A DNA stretch of 64,000 nt, taken from contig WGNP01000003.1 in the NCBI GenBank assembly GCA_016124495.1, positions 310,001 to 374,000 of the forward strand, in the 5' to 3' direction. The notes under the pieces were generated by a model. The model made no database searches, was not told the origin of the DNA, and saw only the letters and a list, made by a program, of their open reading frames with translations. The translations under genes were made by a program, and so were the position numbers. The stretch comes from Hyphomonas sp. (GTDB lineage Bacteria; Pseudomonadota; Alphaproteobacteria; Caulobacterales; Hyphomonadaceae). This document shows, one piece after another, positions 53,771 through 62,899 of the stretch (the first letter of the stretch is position 1; every line of letters starts with the position of its first letter).

Positions 53771-54301
53771 ATGTCGACCAATGAGGGACCAAGACAAGTG
53801 CCCCGCCCCAACCAAGATCCTTTGGCCACGCTGAAGACCGCGCTGTCGCTGCGTGCAGTCTCCCTGCTCGCCTTCCCGGCGGGGGCGGTGCTGATGGCGA
53901 TCCTCGAGCGCGGCTGGCTGTCGATCGGCGCGCTGGCGGCGGCGATGCTGGCGGTCAGCCTGTTCGAGCGGCGGCGGTTCGGCAAGGCGCTCGGCATCGC
54001 GATCCCGACCAATTCGGGCACTGTCCTCACTGGCCTGGCCGTGCGGTTCGGCCTGCTGACGGGCCTGTTCGTGGTTACCCTCGGCGTGCTGGCGCTGTTC
54101 CGGGACACGGCGCTGTCGCGCAGCCTCGGCTGGCCGGACCTCGTGGTGATCGGGCTGTCTTCGGGTGCGGCGCTGCTGGCGAACGCGCTGAGCGCGCAGC
54201 TGGCACCTGTTCAGACGGAGCCGGGGCGCGCGCCGCCGAAGACGGCGCCGGCCGAGAGTATCATCCTTGAAGGCGAGATCATCGACACCGACCGGCGGTG
54301 A
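53771..54301 (+). CDS. Hypothetical four-TM membrane protein
   Basis: From MSTNEGPRQVPRPNQDPLATL (53771) the protein has 176 residues. Four hydrophobic segments alternate with short loops (VSLLAFPAGAVLMAILE, SIGALAAAMLAVSLFE, FGLLTGLFVVTLGVLALF, LVVIGLSSGAALLANAL), and it ends with a polar tail rich in Pro and Glu. No family recognised. The ecm palindrome lies between its start and ecm, so both might be controlled by it. The GTG of the SemiSWEET gene follows 55 bp on. Confidence 0.75.
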   Translation: MSTNEGPRQVPRPNQDPLATLKTALSLRAVSLLAFPAGAVLMAILERGWLSIGALAAAMLAVSLFERRRFGKALGIAIPTNSGTVLTGLAVRFGLLTGLFVVTLGVLALFRDTALSRSLGWPDLVVIGLSSGAALLANALSAQLAPVQTEPGRAPPKTAPAESIILEGEIIDTDRR

Positions 54302-54356
54302 CGCGGGCACCGAAGCGGCCTAGCAAGCGCAGGCAGGCCAGCAGGAGCGCGATCGG

Positions 54357-54665
54357 GTGACGGACATTTTCGGCTTCATCGGCGCTTTCCTGACGACGCT
54401 GTCGTTCGTGCCACAAGCCTGGCTCGTGCTGCGCACGGGCAAGACGGAAGGCATTTCGCTGACCATGTATGCCCTGTTCACGATCGGCGTGGCGGCCTGG
54501 CTGGTTTACGGCGTCTTGGAAAGTGCACTTTCGATCATCATGGCGAATGCCATCACACTCGTCCTGGCCGCGCTCATACTCGCAATGAAGACCCGCGCCG
54601 TACTTCAGGCGCGCTCGAGCGTCCACGGCGCGGCGGAGGACACGTCAGCGCCCATCGCTTCGTAA
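54357..54665 (+). CDS. SemiSWEET-type small sugar transporter
   Basis: This 102-residue protein is a single triple-helix bundle with the SWEET/PQ-loop motif FLTTLSFVPQAWLVLRTGKTEGISLTMYALFTIGVAAWLVYGVL. SemiSWEETs dimerise to transport sugars. Translation starts at GTG (54357), with AGGAG about 10 bp upstream. Its last 61 bp overlap the 3' end of the convergent aminotransferase gene, which is an unusually long coding overlap. Confidence 0.9.
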   Translation: MTDIFGFIGAFLTTLSFVPQAWLVLRTGKTEGISLTMYALFTIGVAAWLVYGVLESALSIIMANAITLVLAALILAMKTRAVLQARSSVHGAAEDTSAPIAS

Positions 54666-55495
54666 TAGAACCGCTGGATCCTGCGGGTGACGGGCCCCGG
54701 CTTGCCGTTGCCGATGGACTGGCCATCGATATGCGTTACCGGAGCGACCATGGCGCCGGCCGAGGTCGTGAAAGCTTCAGCGGCCATCAGCGCCTCCTCC
54801 GGCGTGAAGGCGCGTTCGGTGATGGTAAAGCCACCCTTCCCGCGCAGGGCCATGACGCCGGCGCGGGTGATGCCGGGCAGGATCGCCGGGGAGAGGTCCC
54901 GCGTGATAATCTCGCCGGATTTGGTGACGATCCAGGCATTGGCGGAGGCGGCCTCGGTGACGAAGCCGTCCTCTACCATGAAGGCGGTTTCCGCGCCCTG
55001 CGCCCTGGCGGCGCGGTAGGCGAGGCCCTGCGAGAGGAGCTGGGTGGTTTTCATGTCGCGCCGTTTCCAGCGTGTATCGTTCAGGAACACCGCCTTGATC
55101 CCGTCACGGGCGGGGGCGCCGATCAGGGGCTTCGCATCGGCATAGGCGAACACGGTCGGCACGAAGGTCTCCGGCCCGGCGAAGTCGCGCGCGTCATAGG
55201 CGCCGGCAGTGACTTCGAGATAAACAAGGCCTTCGGTGAACTGGTTACGGACGATCAGTTGCGTATGCAGCGCTTCCCAGCCGGCGGGGCCGTACGGGTT
55301 CGGAATGGCAATTCCGTCCAGTGTCCGGATGAGCCGGGCGATGTGGCCGTCCATATCGACGAGGCGGCCGCCATAGACAGCTGTGACTTCGTAGGCGGCA
55401 TGGGCAAACAGGAACCCGCGATCGAGCGGTGAAATATGTGCCTCGCCAAGCGGCAAAAACGATCCATTTAGGTGGACGATGGGACACACGGGCAT
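54605..55495 (-). CDS. Class IV aminotransferase, D-amino acid aminotransferase-like
   Basis: Start at MPVCPIVHLNGSFLPLGEAHISPLDRGFLFAHAAYEV (55495); 296 residues. The class IV PLP fold shows DRGFLFAHAAYEV, the catalytic Lys in RRDMKTTQLLSQGLAYRAARAQGA, and EDGFVTEAASANAWIV. It resembles D-alanine/D-amino-acid aminotransferases more than IlvE, but substrate calls in this family are unsafe. It is divergent from ccr with 153 bp between, so the ccr palindrome lies in their common upstream region. Confidence 0.88.
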   Translation of the reverse strand: MPVCPIVHLNGSFLPLGEAHISPLDRGFLFAHAAYEVTAVYGGRLVDMDGHIARLIRTLDGIAIPNPYGPAGWEALHTQLIVRNQFTEGLVYLEVTAGAYDARDFAGPETFVPTVFAYADAKPLIGAPARDGIKAVFLNDTRWKRRDMKTTQLLSQGLAYRAARAQGAETAFMVEDGFVTEAASANAWIVTKSGEIITRDLSPAILPGITRAGVMALRGKGGFTITERAFTPEEALMAAEAFTTSAGAMVAPVTHIDGQSIGNGKPGPVTRRIQRFYYEAMGADVSSAAPWTLERA

Positions 55496-55524
55496 TAGAC
55501 ATGGCCTTGAGCAATCTGGACGGG

Positions 55525-55539
55525 TTGTGCGGCGCAACA
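55525..55539. promoter_or_regulatory. Operator candidate upstream of ccr (same motif as ecm)
   Basis: TTGTGCGGCGCAACA matches the reverse complement of the ecm palindrome (TGTTGCGGCGCAACA) at 13 of 15 bases. It lies 110 bp upstream of the ccr ATG and 30 bp upstream of the divergent aminotransferase ATG. Confidence 0.5.
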
Positions 55540-55648
55540 TTGTCCTTGCGCAGCGGCATGACAGTTGCCAGTGTGCCCCCGCAAAACGGGGCTGTGAAGA
55601 CACCGTAGAGTGTCAGGCAACCAAAACAACTCAGGACGGAGGAAAGTT

Positions 55649-56929
55649 ATGGCCACCAAGACGGCAGGTCGTGTCACCAAAGACATCTATGCAATGGGCG
55701 AAATCCCTCCCGAATTCCACGTCCCGAAGATGATGCACGCCTGGACCGTGCGCCGCGAGCGCCATGGCCGCCCAACCAAAGCCATGCAGGTCGAGCAGGT
55801 GCCGGTGCCCGAGATCGACTCCGATGAAGTCCTCGTTCTCGTCATGGCCGCGGGCGTCAACTATAATGGCGTCTGGGCCGCGCTCGGCGAGCCGGTGTCG
55901 CCGTTCGACAACATCCGGGGACTGAAACAGGACTACATTATCACGGGGTCCGATGCGGCCGGCATCGTCTGGGCTGTCGGCAAAAAGGTGACCCGCGTAA
56001 AGCCGGGCGACGAAGTCGTGATCCATTGCAACCAGGATGAAGGCGACGATGAAGAGTGCAACGGCGGCGATCCGATGTTCTCCCCAAGCCAGCGCATCTG
56101 GGGCTACGAAACACCCGACGGGGCATTCGGCCAGTTCACGCGCGTACAGGCCCGCCAGTGCATGCCGCGCCCGAAGCACCTCACCTGGGAAGAAAGCGCC
56201 TGCTACACACTGACACTGGCCACAGCCTACCGTATGCTGTTTGGCCACCGCCCGCACGTGCTTGCGCCGCAGGACAACGTGCTCGTCTGGGGCGCCAGCG
56301 GCGGCATTGGCTCATTCGCAGTTCAACTCTGCGCCGTGACCGGCGCAAACGCGATCGGCATCGTCTCCTCAGAGGAAAAGCGTGACTTCGTTCTCAGCCT
56401 CGGCGCAAAGGGCGTGATCAACCGGAATGACTTCAATTGCTGGGGCCAGCTGCCGAAGATCAACGGGCCCGATTTCCAGGACTACATGAAAGAGACCCGC
56501 AAGTTCGGCAAGGCGATCTGGGATATCACCGGCAAAAAGGACGTGGACATCGTTTTCGAGCATCCAGGCGAGTCCACTTTTCCAGTTTCGGTCTTTGTGG
56601 TGAAGCGGGGCGGCATGGTTGTCATTTGCGCCGGGACGACCGGTTTCAACCTGACAATGGATGCGCGCTTCCTCTGGCAGCGCCAGAAGCGGATTCAGGG
56701 ATCGCACTTTGCAAACCTCAAGCAGGCGGCCGAAGCTAACCAGCTTGTGATCAACCGCCGTATCGACCCGGGCATGTCGGAAGTCTTTCCGTGGTCAGAC
56801 ATTCCGGTCGCGCACGAGAAGATGCTCGACAACAAGCACCTGCCCGGCAACATGGCCGTGCTGGTCACAGCGCCTAAACCGGGCCTGCGCACGGTCGAGG
56901 ATGTGCTGGCGGTCAACGGCCAGGGCTGA
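55649..56929 (+). CDS. ccr: Crotonyl-CoA carboxylase/reductase
   Basis: Start at MATKTAGRVTKDIYAMGEIPPEF (55649), behind GGAGGAAAG; 426 residues. This MDR-type enzyme has the NADP-binding WGASGGIGSFAVQLCAVTGANAIGIVSS and the long central insert with HCNQDEGDDEECNGGDPMFSPSQRIWGYETPDGAFGQF, both typical of Ccr. It reductively carboxylates crotonyl-CoA to ethylmalonyl-CoA, the key step of the ethylmalonyl-CoA pathway, and marks a cell able to grow on C2 or C1 compounds without the glyoxylate shunt. Ecm is nearby. Confidence 0.96.
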   Translation: MATKTAGRVTKDIYAMGEIPPEFHVPKMMHAWTVRRERHGRPTKAMQVEQVPVPEIDSDEVLVLVMAAGVNYNGVWAALGEPVSPFDNIRGLKQDYIITGSDAAGIVWAVGKKVTRVKPGDEVVIHCNQDEGDDEECNGGDPMFSPSQRIWGYETPDGAFGQFTRVQARQCMPRPKHLTWEESACYTLTLATAYRMLFGHRPHVLAPQDNVLVWGASGGIGSFAVQLCAVTGANAIGIVSSEEKRDFVLSLGAKGVINRNDFNCWGQLPKINGPDFQDYMKETRKFGKAIWDITGKKDVDIVFEHPGESTFPVSVFVVKRGGMVVICAGTTGFNLTMDARFLWQRQKRIQGSHFANLKQAAEANQLVINRRIDPGMSEVFPWSDIPVAHEKMLDNKHLPGNMAVLVTAPKPGLRTVEDVLAVNGQG

Positions 56930-56938
56930 AGCATCGTC

Positions 56939-57304
56939 ATGAAACGACCGATTGACCGCGCGAGGGCCGAAACCTTCGCGCGGTCCTGGATGTCGGCCTG
57001 GAATGACCGGGACATTGACCGCATCCTCGCGCACTATGCCGACGGGGTGGTGTTCCACTCGCCGCGCATCGCGCTGATGATGGGGAGCCATGCGGCCAGC
57101 GTCTCCGGTAAGGCGGCGCTGCGCGACTATTGGACGAAGGCGCTGGAGCGCTCGCCCGAACTGTTCTTCGAGCTGGAGAACGTGCTGACCAGCAGCGATG
57201 CGATCACCCTTCTGTACACGAACCACCGCGAGGAACTCGTCGCCGAGACATTCCTGTTCGACGACGACGGAGAAGTGCGCGAGTCGGTGGCTGCGTACAG
57301 TTAA
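56939..57304 (+). CDS. NTF2-like / SnoaL-like domain protein
   Basis: This 121-residue protein starts 9 bp after the ccr stop, so it is probably co-transcribed with it. The pattern ARSWMSAWNDRDIDRILAHYADGVVFHSPR ... GKAALRDYWTKALERSPELFFELE is the cone-shaped NTF2-like fold of the nuclear transport factor 2 / SnoaL family. Such proteins have many roles from isomerases to mere ligand binding. Here the link to ccr is by position only. Its TAA overlaps the stop of the convergent EamA gene by 3 bp. Confidence 0.82.
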   Translation: MKRPIDRARAETFARSWMSAWNDRDIDRILAHYADGVVFHSPRIALMMGSHAASVSGKAALRDYWTKALERSPELFFELENVLTSSDAITLLYTNHREELVAETFLFDDDGEVRESVAAYS

Positions 57305-58239
57305 GCGGCGCGGCCGCGGCCGCCGCTGCGGGCGAGCCAGACGCCGCCGAGGATAAGGAGGAGCGCAAGCACCGCGTTCCAGCTTTGGGTTTCCCGGAAG
57401 AAGAGCCAGCCGAAGGCCGCGCTGATGACCGGGATGGCATATCCGTTGAGGGAGACGAAGGTGGCGCCTGCCCGGGCGATCAGCGTCATGTAGAGGACCT
57501 GCGCGATGCCGGACGAGCCGAGGCCGAGGCCGAGCACGGCGAGCCAGTTGACCCAGCTGGCTGTGACGGCGGCCGGATCAACCGTCAGTGCCAGCGGCAG
57601 GGACGCGCAGGCGGAGACCGTGGCGTAGCTGGCGGCGAAAGCGATGGCATCCATCGGCGGGGCGCCGCGCGCGATCAGGGTGCTGAGGGCGTAGGCGAGC
57701 GTGGCGATCAGCAGAAGAACCTGCGCCAGCGTGCTGGCAGAGCCGAGCCCGTTGAGTGCTTCCGGCCCGAACAGGACCGCGACGCCGACAAAGCCGAGCG
57801 CGACGCCGAGACCGGTGCGCGCGGTCATCTTTTCTTCGGCAAACAGCAGATTGGCGCCGATGGCGACGAAGACCGGCGAGGCGGCGGTATAAAGCGCGGC
57901 AAGGCTGGAGTTCACCGTCTCCTGCGCCGTGGTGATGAAGAAGAAGGGGATAACCGAGCCGACAAGGCCCATGCCGACGATGGAGGTCCAGCGTTTGCGG
58001 TCGCTCAGCGGGGGCAGATACTTCCGCGAGGCGATCAGGACGATCCAGAGGAAGACCGCGCCGATGCAGAGCCGGCCCGGCAACACCCATTCGGCGGGAA
58101 GGCCAGTGTCCAGGCCCTTGCCAACGGCGACGCGGGTCATCGGATAGGCTCCGGCCCAGATGACCGAGAGGAGGGCGAACAGGACCCAGTCGAGCGCCGG
58201 GCGCCCGCCGAAAGTCCCCTGCCCTTGTGTGCTGGTCAT
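57301..58239 (-). CDS. DMT-superfamily transporter (EamA-type)
   Basis: This 312-residue protein has ten membrane helices in two EamA repeats (VLFALLSVIWAGAYPMTRVAVGKG, FFITTAQETVNSSLAALYTAASPVFVAIGANLLFAEEKMT, SGIAQVLYMTLIARAGATFVSLNGYAIPVISAAFGWLFFRE), a typical metabolite exporter. It ends in a basic tail (ARSGGRGRAA). The start is at MTSTQGQGTFGG. It is convergent with the NTF2-like gene and divergent from gap, with 216 bp between. Confidence 0.9.
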   Translation of the reverse strand: MTSTQGQGTFGGRPALDWVLFALLSVIWAGAYPMTRVAVGKGLDTGLPAEWVLPGRLCIGAVFLWIVLIASRKYLPPLSDRKRWTSIVGMGLVGSVIPFFFITTAQETVNSSLAALYTAASPVFVAIGANLLFAEEKMTARTGLGVALGFVGVAVLFGPEALNGLGSASTLAQVLLLIATLAYALSTLIARGAPPMDAIAFAASYATVSACASLPLALTVDPAAVTASWVNWLAVLGLGLGSSGIAQVLYMTLIARAGATFVSLNGYAIPVISAAFGWLFFRETQSWNAVLALLLILGGVWLARSGGRGRAA

Positions 58240-58455
58240 GCGCCGCCTCTTTCAGGGATGGCCCTAGTAGGGGCCGCCGGTCATGTCCACCCGGACGGCT
58301 TACAAGCGCCTTGCAGGCTGGCCGCAGGGCCGATGCCTATTTCCCCAGCGTAAAATTCGCGGCGCGGTGCCGCACGGAATGCGGATGGACGCGGGGGGCC
58401 AGCGCCAGTAAACGGCACAAAAGATGCATGATACTTCGCCTGACAGGAGAAAAAG

Positions 58456-59466
58456 ATGGCCGTTCGTGTTGCAATCAATGGTTTTGGCCGGATCGGCCGC
58501 CTCGTCCTGCGCTCGATCATCGAACATGGCCGTACCGACATCGAAGTCGTGGCCATCAATGACCTCGGCCCGGTTGAAACAAACGCCCACCTGCTGCGCT
58601 TTGACTCCGTGCATGGCCGCTTCCCGGCCAACGTGAAGGTCGACGGCGACAAGATCGTAATCAACGGCAAGCCGATCCTCGTCACCGCGATCCGCGACCC
58701 AAAGGATCTGCCGCACCGCGAACTGGATGTCGATATAGCGATGGAATGCACCGGCATATTCACAAGCAAGGACAAGGCCTCGGCCCACCTCGCCGCCGGC
58801 GCCAAGCGCGTTCTGGTGTCGGCGCCGGCAGATGGCGCCGACCTGACGGTCGTCTACGGCGTCAACCATGACAAGCTCAAGAAGGAGCACATGGTCGTCT
58901 CGAATGCCTCTTGCACCACCAACTGCCTCGCGCCGGTCGCGCAGGTGCTGAACGCCGCTGTCGGCATCGAAAAGGGCATGATGACGACAATCCATTCGTA
59001 CACGAATGACCAGCCCTCGCTCGACCAGATGCACAAGGACCTATACCGCGGCCGCGCCGCGGCGCTCTCGATGATCCCGACCTCGACCGGCGCTGCCAAG
59101 GCGGTCGGCCTGGTGCTGCCGGAACTCAAGGGCAAGCTGGACGGCATTTCCGTGCGTGTGCCGACGCCGAACGTTTCGCTCGTCGACCTGAAATTCATCG
59201 CCAAGAAACACACCACAGTGGACGAGGTGAACGCCGCCATCGTCGCCGCTGCGACCAGTGGCCCGCTGAACGGCATCCTCGGCTTCACCGATCAGCCGAA
59301 CGTGTCCGTAGACTTCATCCACGACGCGCGCTCATCGATATTCCATCTCGACCAGACCAAAGTGATGGATGGCAATTTCGTGTCGATCATGACCTGGTAT
59401 GATAACGAGTGGGGCTTCTCGACGCGCATGGCCGACACCGCTGTCGCACTGGCGAAGCTTATCTAA
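58456..59466 (+). CDS. gap: Glyceraldehyde-3-phosphate dehydrogenase
   Basis: The 336-residue protein has the NAD-binding N-terminus [18 protein letters not shown] and the catalytic C153 in [17 protein letters not shown], with the partner His in the following [19 protein letters not shown] region. It converts glyceraldehyde-3-phosphate to 1,3-bisphosphoglycerate. Start supported by CAGGAGAAAA. First gene of the glycolytic row gap-pgk-fba; pgk begins 14 bp after its stop. Confidence 0.97.
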   Translation: MAVRVAINGFGRIGRLVLRSIIEHGRTDIEVVAINDLGPVETNAHLLRFDSVHGRFPANVKVDGDKIVINGKPILVTAIRDPKDLPHRELDVDIAMECTGIFTSKDKASAHLAAGAKRVLVSAPADGADLTVVYGVNHDKLKKEHMVVSNASCTTNCLAPVAQVLNAAVGIEKGMMTTIHSYTNDQPSLDQMHKDLYRGRAAALSMIPTSTGAAKAVGLVLPELKGKLDGISVRVPTPNVSLVDLKFIAKKHTTVDEVNAAIVAAATSGPLNGILGFTDQPNVSVDFIHDARSSIFHLDQTKVMDGNFVSIMTWYDNEWGFSTRMADTAVALAKLI

Positions 59467-59480
59467 TCCGCCAGGCCGAT

Positions 59481-60695
59481 ATGCATAACTTCAAACGCAT
59501 CGCTGACGCAGGCAATCTCACCGGCAAGGTCGCGCTGGTACGGGTCGACTTCAACGTGCCAATGGAGAATGGTCTGGTCACGGACGATACGCGCCTACGT
59601 GCGGCTGTCGACACGGTACAAAGCCTGCGCACGGCGGGGGCCAAGGTGGTGCTGCTCTCGCATTTCGGACGCCCGAAGGGTCAGCGCGCTGCAGAACTCA
59701 GCCTGGCGCCGATCGCAGGCGCATTCGCCAAAGTACTCGGCGCGAATGTCAGCTTCGTCGCCGACTGCAAGGGCGAGCATGCGAAGAAGGCGATTGCCGA
59801 CCTGAAGCCTGCCGGTGTGATCCTGCTGGAGAATACCCGCTTCTGCAAAGGCGAGGAAAAGGGCGACCTTGAACTCGCCAGGGAAATCGCCGCGCTTGGC
59901 AACCTCTACGTCAATGATGCCTTCTCCGCCGCGCACCGCCGGCACGTGACGACGGCTGTACTGGCCGAACTGCTGCCTGCTTATGCCGGCATCAACATGG
60001 AAGAGGAACTCGACGCCCTCGACAAGGCGCTGGGACGCCCGGTCCGCCCGGTGCTGGCCATCGTGGGCGGGGCGAAGGTCTCGTCCAAGATCGAACTCCT
60101 CAAACATCTCGTGACCAGGGTCAACGCGCTGGCGATTGGCGGCGGCATGGCCAACACCTTCCTGTTCGCGCGCGGACACACCGTGGGCAAATCGCTGTGC
60201 GAACGCGACCTCATCGACACGGCGAAGGAAATAGAGGCCATCGCCAAGGCCGCCGGCTGCGACATCCTGCTGCCCCGCGACCTGGTTGTGGCGAAAGAGT
60301 TCAAGGCAAATGCCGCGCACCGCACCTGCGGCCTTGACGAGGTGTCCGATAACGAGATGATCCTCGATGCGGGCCCGCAATCGGTTGCGATCCTGGCGGC
60401 TGCCATGGATGTCGCCAGGACGTTGGTCTGGAACGGCCCGATGGGGGCGTTCGAACTGGAGCCGTTCGACAAGGCGACGGTGTCTGCCGCCAAGGCCGCC
60501 GCGGCGCGCGCGAAGGCCGGAAAGCTGGTGGCGGTCGCGGGCGGCGGCGATACGGTCGCGGCCTTGCACCATGCCGGTGTCGCGCAGGACTTCACCTTTG
60601 TCTCGACCGCCGGCGGCGCCTTCCTCGAATGGATGGAGGGCAAGGAATTGCCGGGCGTCCAGGCCCTGATCGCTTCCGGAAACGCGCTGAACTGA
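59481..60695 (+). CDS. pgk: Phosphoglycerate kinase
   Basis: Start at [31 protein letters not shown] (59481); 404 residues. PGK hallmarks: VRVDFNVP near the N-terminus, [30 protein letters not shown], the hinge region and the C-terminal [12 protein letters not shown]. It transfers phosphate from 1,3-bisphosphoglycerate to ADP. It lies 14 bp after gap on the same strand, so the two are co-transcribed. fba follows after 256 bp. Confidence 0.97.
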   Translation: MHNFKRIADAGNLTGKVALVRVDFNVPMENGLVTDDTRLRAAVDTVQSLRTAGAKVVLLSHFGRPKGQRAAELSLAPIAGAFAKVLGANVSFVADCKGEHAKKAIADLKPAGVILLENTRFCKGEEKGDLELAREIAALGNLYVNDAFSAAHRRHVTTAVLAELLPAYAGINMEEELDALDKALGRPVRPVLAIVGGAKVSSKIELLKHLVTRVNALAIGGGMANTFLFARGHTVGKSLCERDLIDTAKEIEAIAKAAGCDILLPRDLVVAKEFKANAAHRTCGLDEVSDNEMILDAGPQSVAILAAAMDVARTLVWNGPMGAFELEPFDKATVSAAKAAAARAKAGKLVAVAGGGDTVAALHHAGVAQDFTFVSTAGGAFLEWMEGKELPGVQALIASGNALN

Positions 60696-60951
60696 TCAAG
60701 GCAGGTTTGCCGCCCGAAAAGCATGCCGGCGACCGTTTGCAGCATGGCAACGTTGTCTCTCTTTTCCGGAACGGCACTTGAATATAGGCAGTCTGGAAAG
60801 TCCGTCAGCGGACGCTGCGCCAATTGAGACAACGGCCCAAATTCCGGCCCGATTCCTGTTTCAGAGCGTGACAGCGGCCCGCAGCCCGGTGACCGGTGCG
60901 GCGGATGCAGACGAACACAATACATTCGGATACGGACACGAGGTCGGGACA

Positions 60952-61872
60952 ATGGCAAACATGGACATCACGATGACACTTGGCAATGCGGACATGGCGC
61001 GGCAGATGTCGCAAAAAGCTGGCTTCATTGCCGCGCTCGACCAGTCGGGCGGCTCGACCCCCAAGGCGCTGCGCCAGTACGGCATCGAGGAAAGCGCCTG
61101 GTCTACCGATGAGGAAATGTACAGCCTGATCCACGACATGCGCGCCCGGATCATCAAGTCGCCTGCCTTCAGCGGCGAGAAAGTGATCGGCGCGATCCTG
61201 TTCGAGCGCACGATGGACGGCGCGATCGACGGTATTCCGACCGCTGAGTATCTCTGGACAAAGCGCAATGTCGTGCCGTTCCTGAAGGTCGACAAAGGCC
61301 TGGAAGCTGGCAGGGACGGCGTGCAACTGATGAAGCCGATCACCGGCCTTGAGGCGCTGCTGGAGCGCGCCGTGGCCAAGGGCATTTTCGGCACCAAGAT
61401 GCGCTCGGTCATCGACGCAGCCAATCCGGTGGGCATCGCCGCGATCGTGGCGCAGCAGTTCGAGGTCGGCAAGCAGATCCTCTCGCACGGCCTGATGCCG
61501 ATCATCGAGCCGGAAGTGACGATCACCATCACCGACAAGGCCGAGGCTGAGGAAATCCTGCGCGCCGAGATTCTCAAGCACCTCGACGCCCTGCCCGCCG
61601 GCCAGCAGGTGATGCTGAAGCTGACGCTTCCAGGGAAGGCGAACTTCTACAAGCCGCTGGTCGACCATCCGCGCGTGATGCGCGTGGTTGCGCTTTCGGG
61701 CGGCTACAGCCGCGAAGAGGCCTGCCGCAAGCTGGGCGAGAATACCGGAATCATCGCGAGCTTCTCACGCGCGCTGACCGAGGGCCTGTCGGCAAAGCAG
61801 AGCGACGCCGATTTCGACACGGCGCTTGGCCACACGATCGAGGCTGTCTGCGAGGCTTCCAAGGCCGGATAA
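60952..61872 (+). CDS. Fructose-bisphosphate aldolase, class I
   Basis: The ORF opens at 60778, but [40 protein letters not shown] (60952) is the family start; 306 residues. The Schiff-base lysine is probably the one in [15 protein letters not shown], with the substrate site in [10 protein letters not shown] and [14 protein letters not shown]. It splits fructose-1,6-bisphosphate into triose phosphates. The 256-bp upstream region (60696-60951) carries no ORF and probably its own promoter. Confidence 0.95.
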   Translation: MANMDITMTLGNADMARQMSQKAGFIAALDQSGGSTPKALRQYGIEESAWSTDEEMYSLIHDMRARIIKSPAFSGEKVIGAILFERTMDGAIDGIPTAEYLWTKRNVVPFLKVDKGLEAGRDGVQLMKPITGLEALLERAVAKGIFGTKMRSVIDAANPVGIAAIVAQQFEVGKQILSHGLMPIIEPEVTITITDKAEAEEILRAEILKHLDALPAGQQVMLKLTLPGKANFYKPLVDHPRVMRVVALSGGYSREEACRKLGENTGIIASFSRALTEGLSAKQSDADFDTALGHTIEAVCEASKAG

Positions 61873-61963
61873 TCCTCGCGGTCCCTTGCGGGTGCGATCT
61901 GAATTCCCATCTGAACGGACGCAGCGACAGGCTGCCCCCTTTCTTGTTCTGGAGTGACTGGCG

Positions 61964-62260
61964 ATGAAATGTCCTGCCGATGGCGAAACCCTGATCATGG
62001 CGGACCGTTCCGGCGTCGAGATCGACTATTGCCCGAAGTGCCGCGGGGTCTGGCTGGACCGGGGTGAGCTCGACAAGATCATCGACCGGTCAGCCACCGT
62101 GCTGCCTACCCCTGCCCCGCAGCCCGAGGCGCGCCCGCCCGAACATTTCCGCGACGAAGCCCGCTTCCAGGACCGGCACGACGACGATGATGACTGGAAG
62201 TACAAGAAGGGCAAGCGCCGCGGCCGCGATAGTTTCCTGAGCGATATTTTCGATTTCTGA
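61964..62260 (+). CDS. TFIIB-type zinc-ribbon protein
   Basis: This 98-residue protein begins MKCPADGETLIMADRSGVEIDYCPKCRGVWLDRGELDKII, the zf-TFIIB pattern with Cys pairs (KCPAD, CPKC) and the invariant GVWLDRGEL. The rest is a Pro-rich linker and an Asp/Lys-rich charged tail that ends DSFLSDIFDF. Function unknown. The DUF1272 gene follows after 38 bp. Confidence 0.92.
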   Translation: MKCPADGETLIMADRSGVEIDYCPKCRGVWLDRGELDKIIDRSATVLPTPAPQPEARPPEHFRDEARFQDRHDDDDDWKYKKGKRRGRDSFLSDIFDF

Positions 62261-62298
62261 GACTTGCGCGAAGCCTGCGCCCGCCTAGGTGGCTCCAC

Positions 62299-62532
62299 AT
62301 GCTCGAAATGCGCCCCGGCTGCGAACGCTGTGACCGCGACCTGCCGGCCGATGAGCCTGGCGCTTTCATCTGTTCGTTCGAGTGCACCTTTTGCGATGAG
62401 TGCATGGACGGCCCGCTGGACGGCACCTGCCCGAACTGCAAGGGCGAGCTTGAGCCGCGACCTATGCGACGCGGCGCAGCGCTGGCCAAAAGCCCCGCCA
62501 GCACCAGGCGGGTGTTCAGACCGGCGGGCTAG
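62299..62532 (+). CDS. DUF1272 small Cys-rich protein
   Basis: This 77-residue protein reads MLEMRPGCERCDRDLPADEPGAFICSFECTFCDECMDGPLDGTCPNCKGELEPRP, the complete DUF1272 motif with several CxxC pairs that should bind zinc or iron. The C-terminal tail is basic. Function unknown. It is second of two small metal-binding genes in a row and overlaps the convergent DUF2798 gene by 17 bp at the 3' end. Confidence 0.92.
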   Translation: MLEMRPGCERCDRDLPADEPGAFICSFECTFCDECMDGPLDGTCPNCKGELEPRPMRRGAALAKSPASTRRVFRPAG

Positions 62533-62791
62533 CGGCCTTCACAGGGGGCGGCGCGAAGGGCGACTCGACGAAGCGCAGCGCGAGCCTGCGGGCGATCGGC
62601 GCGACGATCAGGATGGCCGGATAGGCCAGCATGAAGGCAAGGCCCCAGGAGTGCATCCAGCGGCTGAGATAGTCCGGCGGAAAGCCGATATTCAGCGCGG
62701 TGATCGCCCCCGACATCAGGAAGCTCATGAACGTTGCCATGAACAGGCCGAAGACCGGCTGGAACACGCGGACAGGAAGTTTCTTGAACAT
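62516..62791 (-). CDS. DUF2798 two-TM membrane protein
   Basis: This 91-residue protein has two hydrophobic segments (VFGLFMATFMSFLMSGAITALNI and WGLAFMLAYPAILIVAPIARRLALRFV) in the spacing of DUF2798: FGL-(x)-MS-(x)-GxI, then WxxA-(x)-PA-(x)-VAPxxRRL. Function unknown. It is convergent with the DUF1272 gene (17-bp overlap) and divergent from thiE, with a 108-bp gap. Confidence 0.88.
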   Translation of the reverse strand: MFKKLPVRVFQPVFGLFMATFMSFLMSGAITALNIGFPPDYLSRWMHSWGLAFMLAYPAILIVAPIARRLALRFVESPFAPPPVKAASPPV

Positions 62792-62899
62792 GATGCAAAA
62801 CCGATCATCCGTATAGTTCCATTATAGAACTAACTTCAGGAAATTCCAATGGGCGCCCGGCGTTGACTTCCGCCGCCCTCCGCCGCAGAGGCAGCGGCC

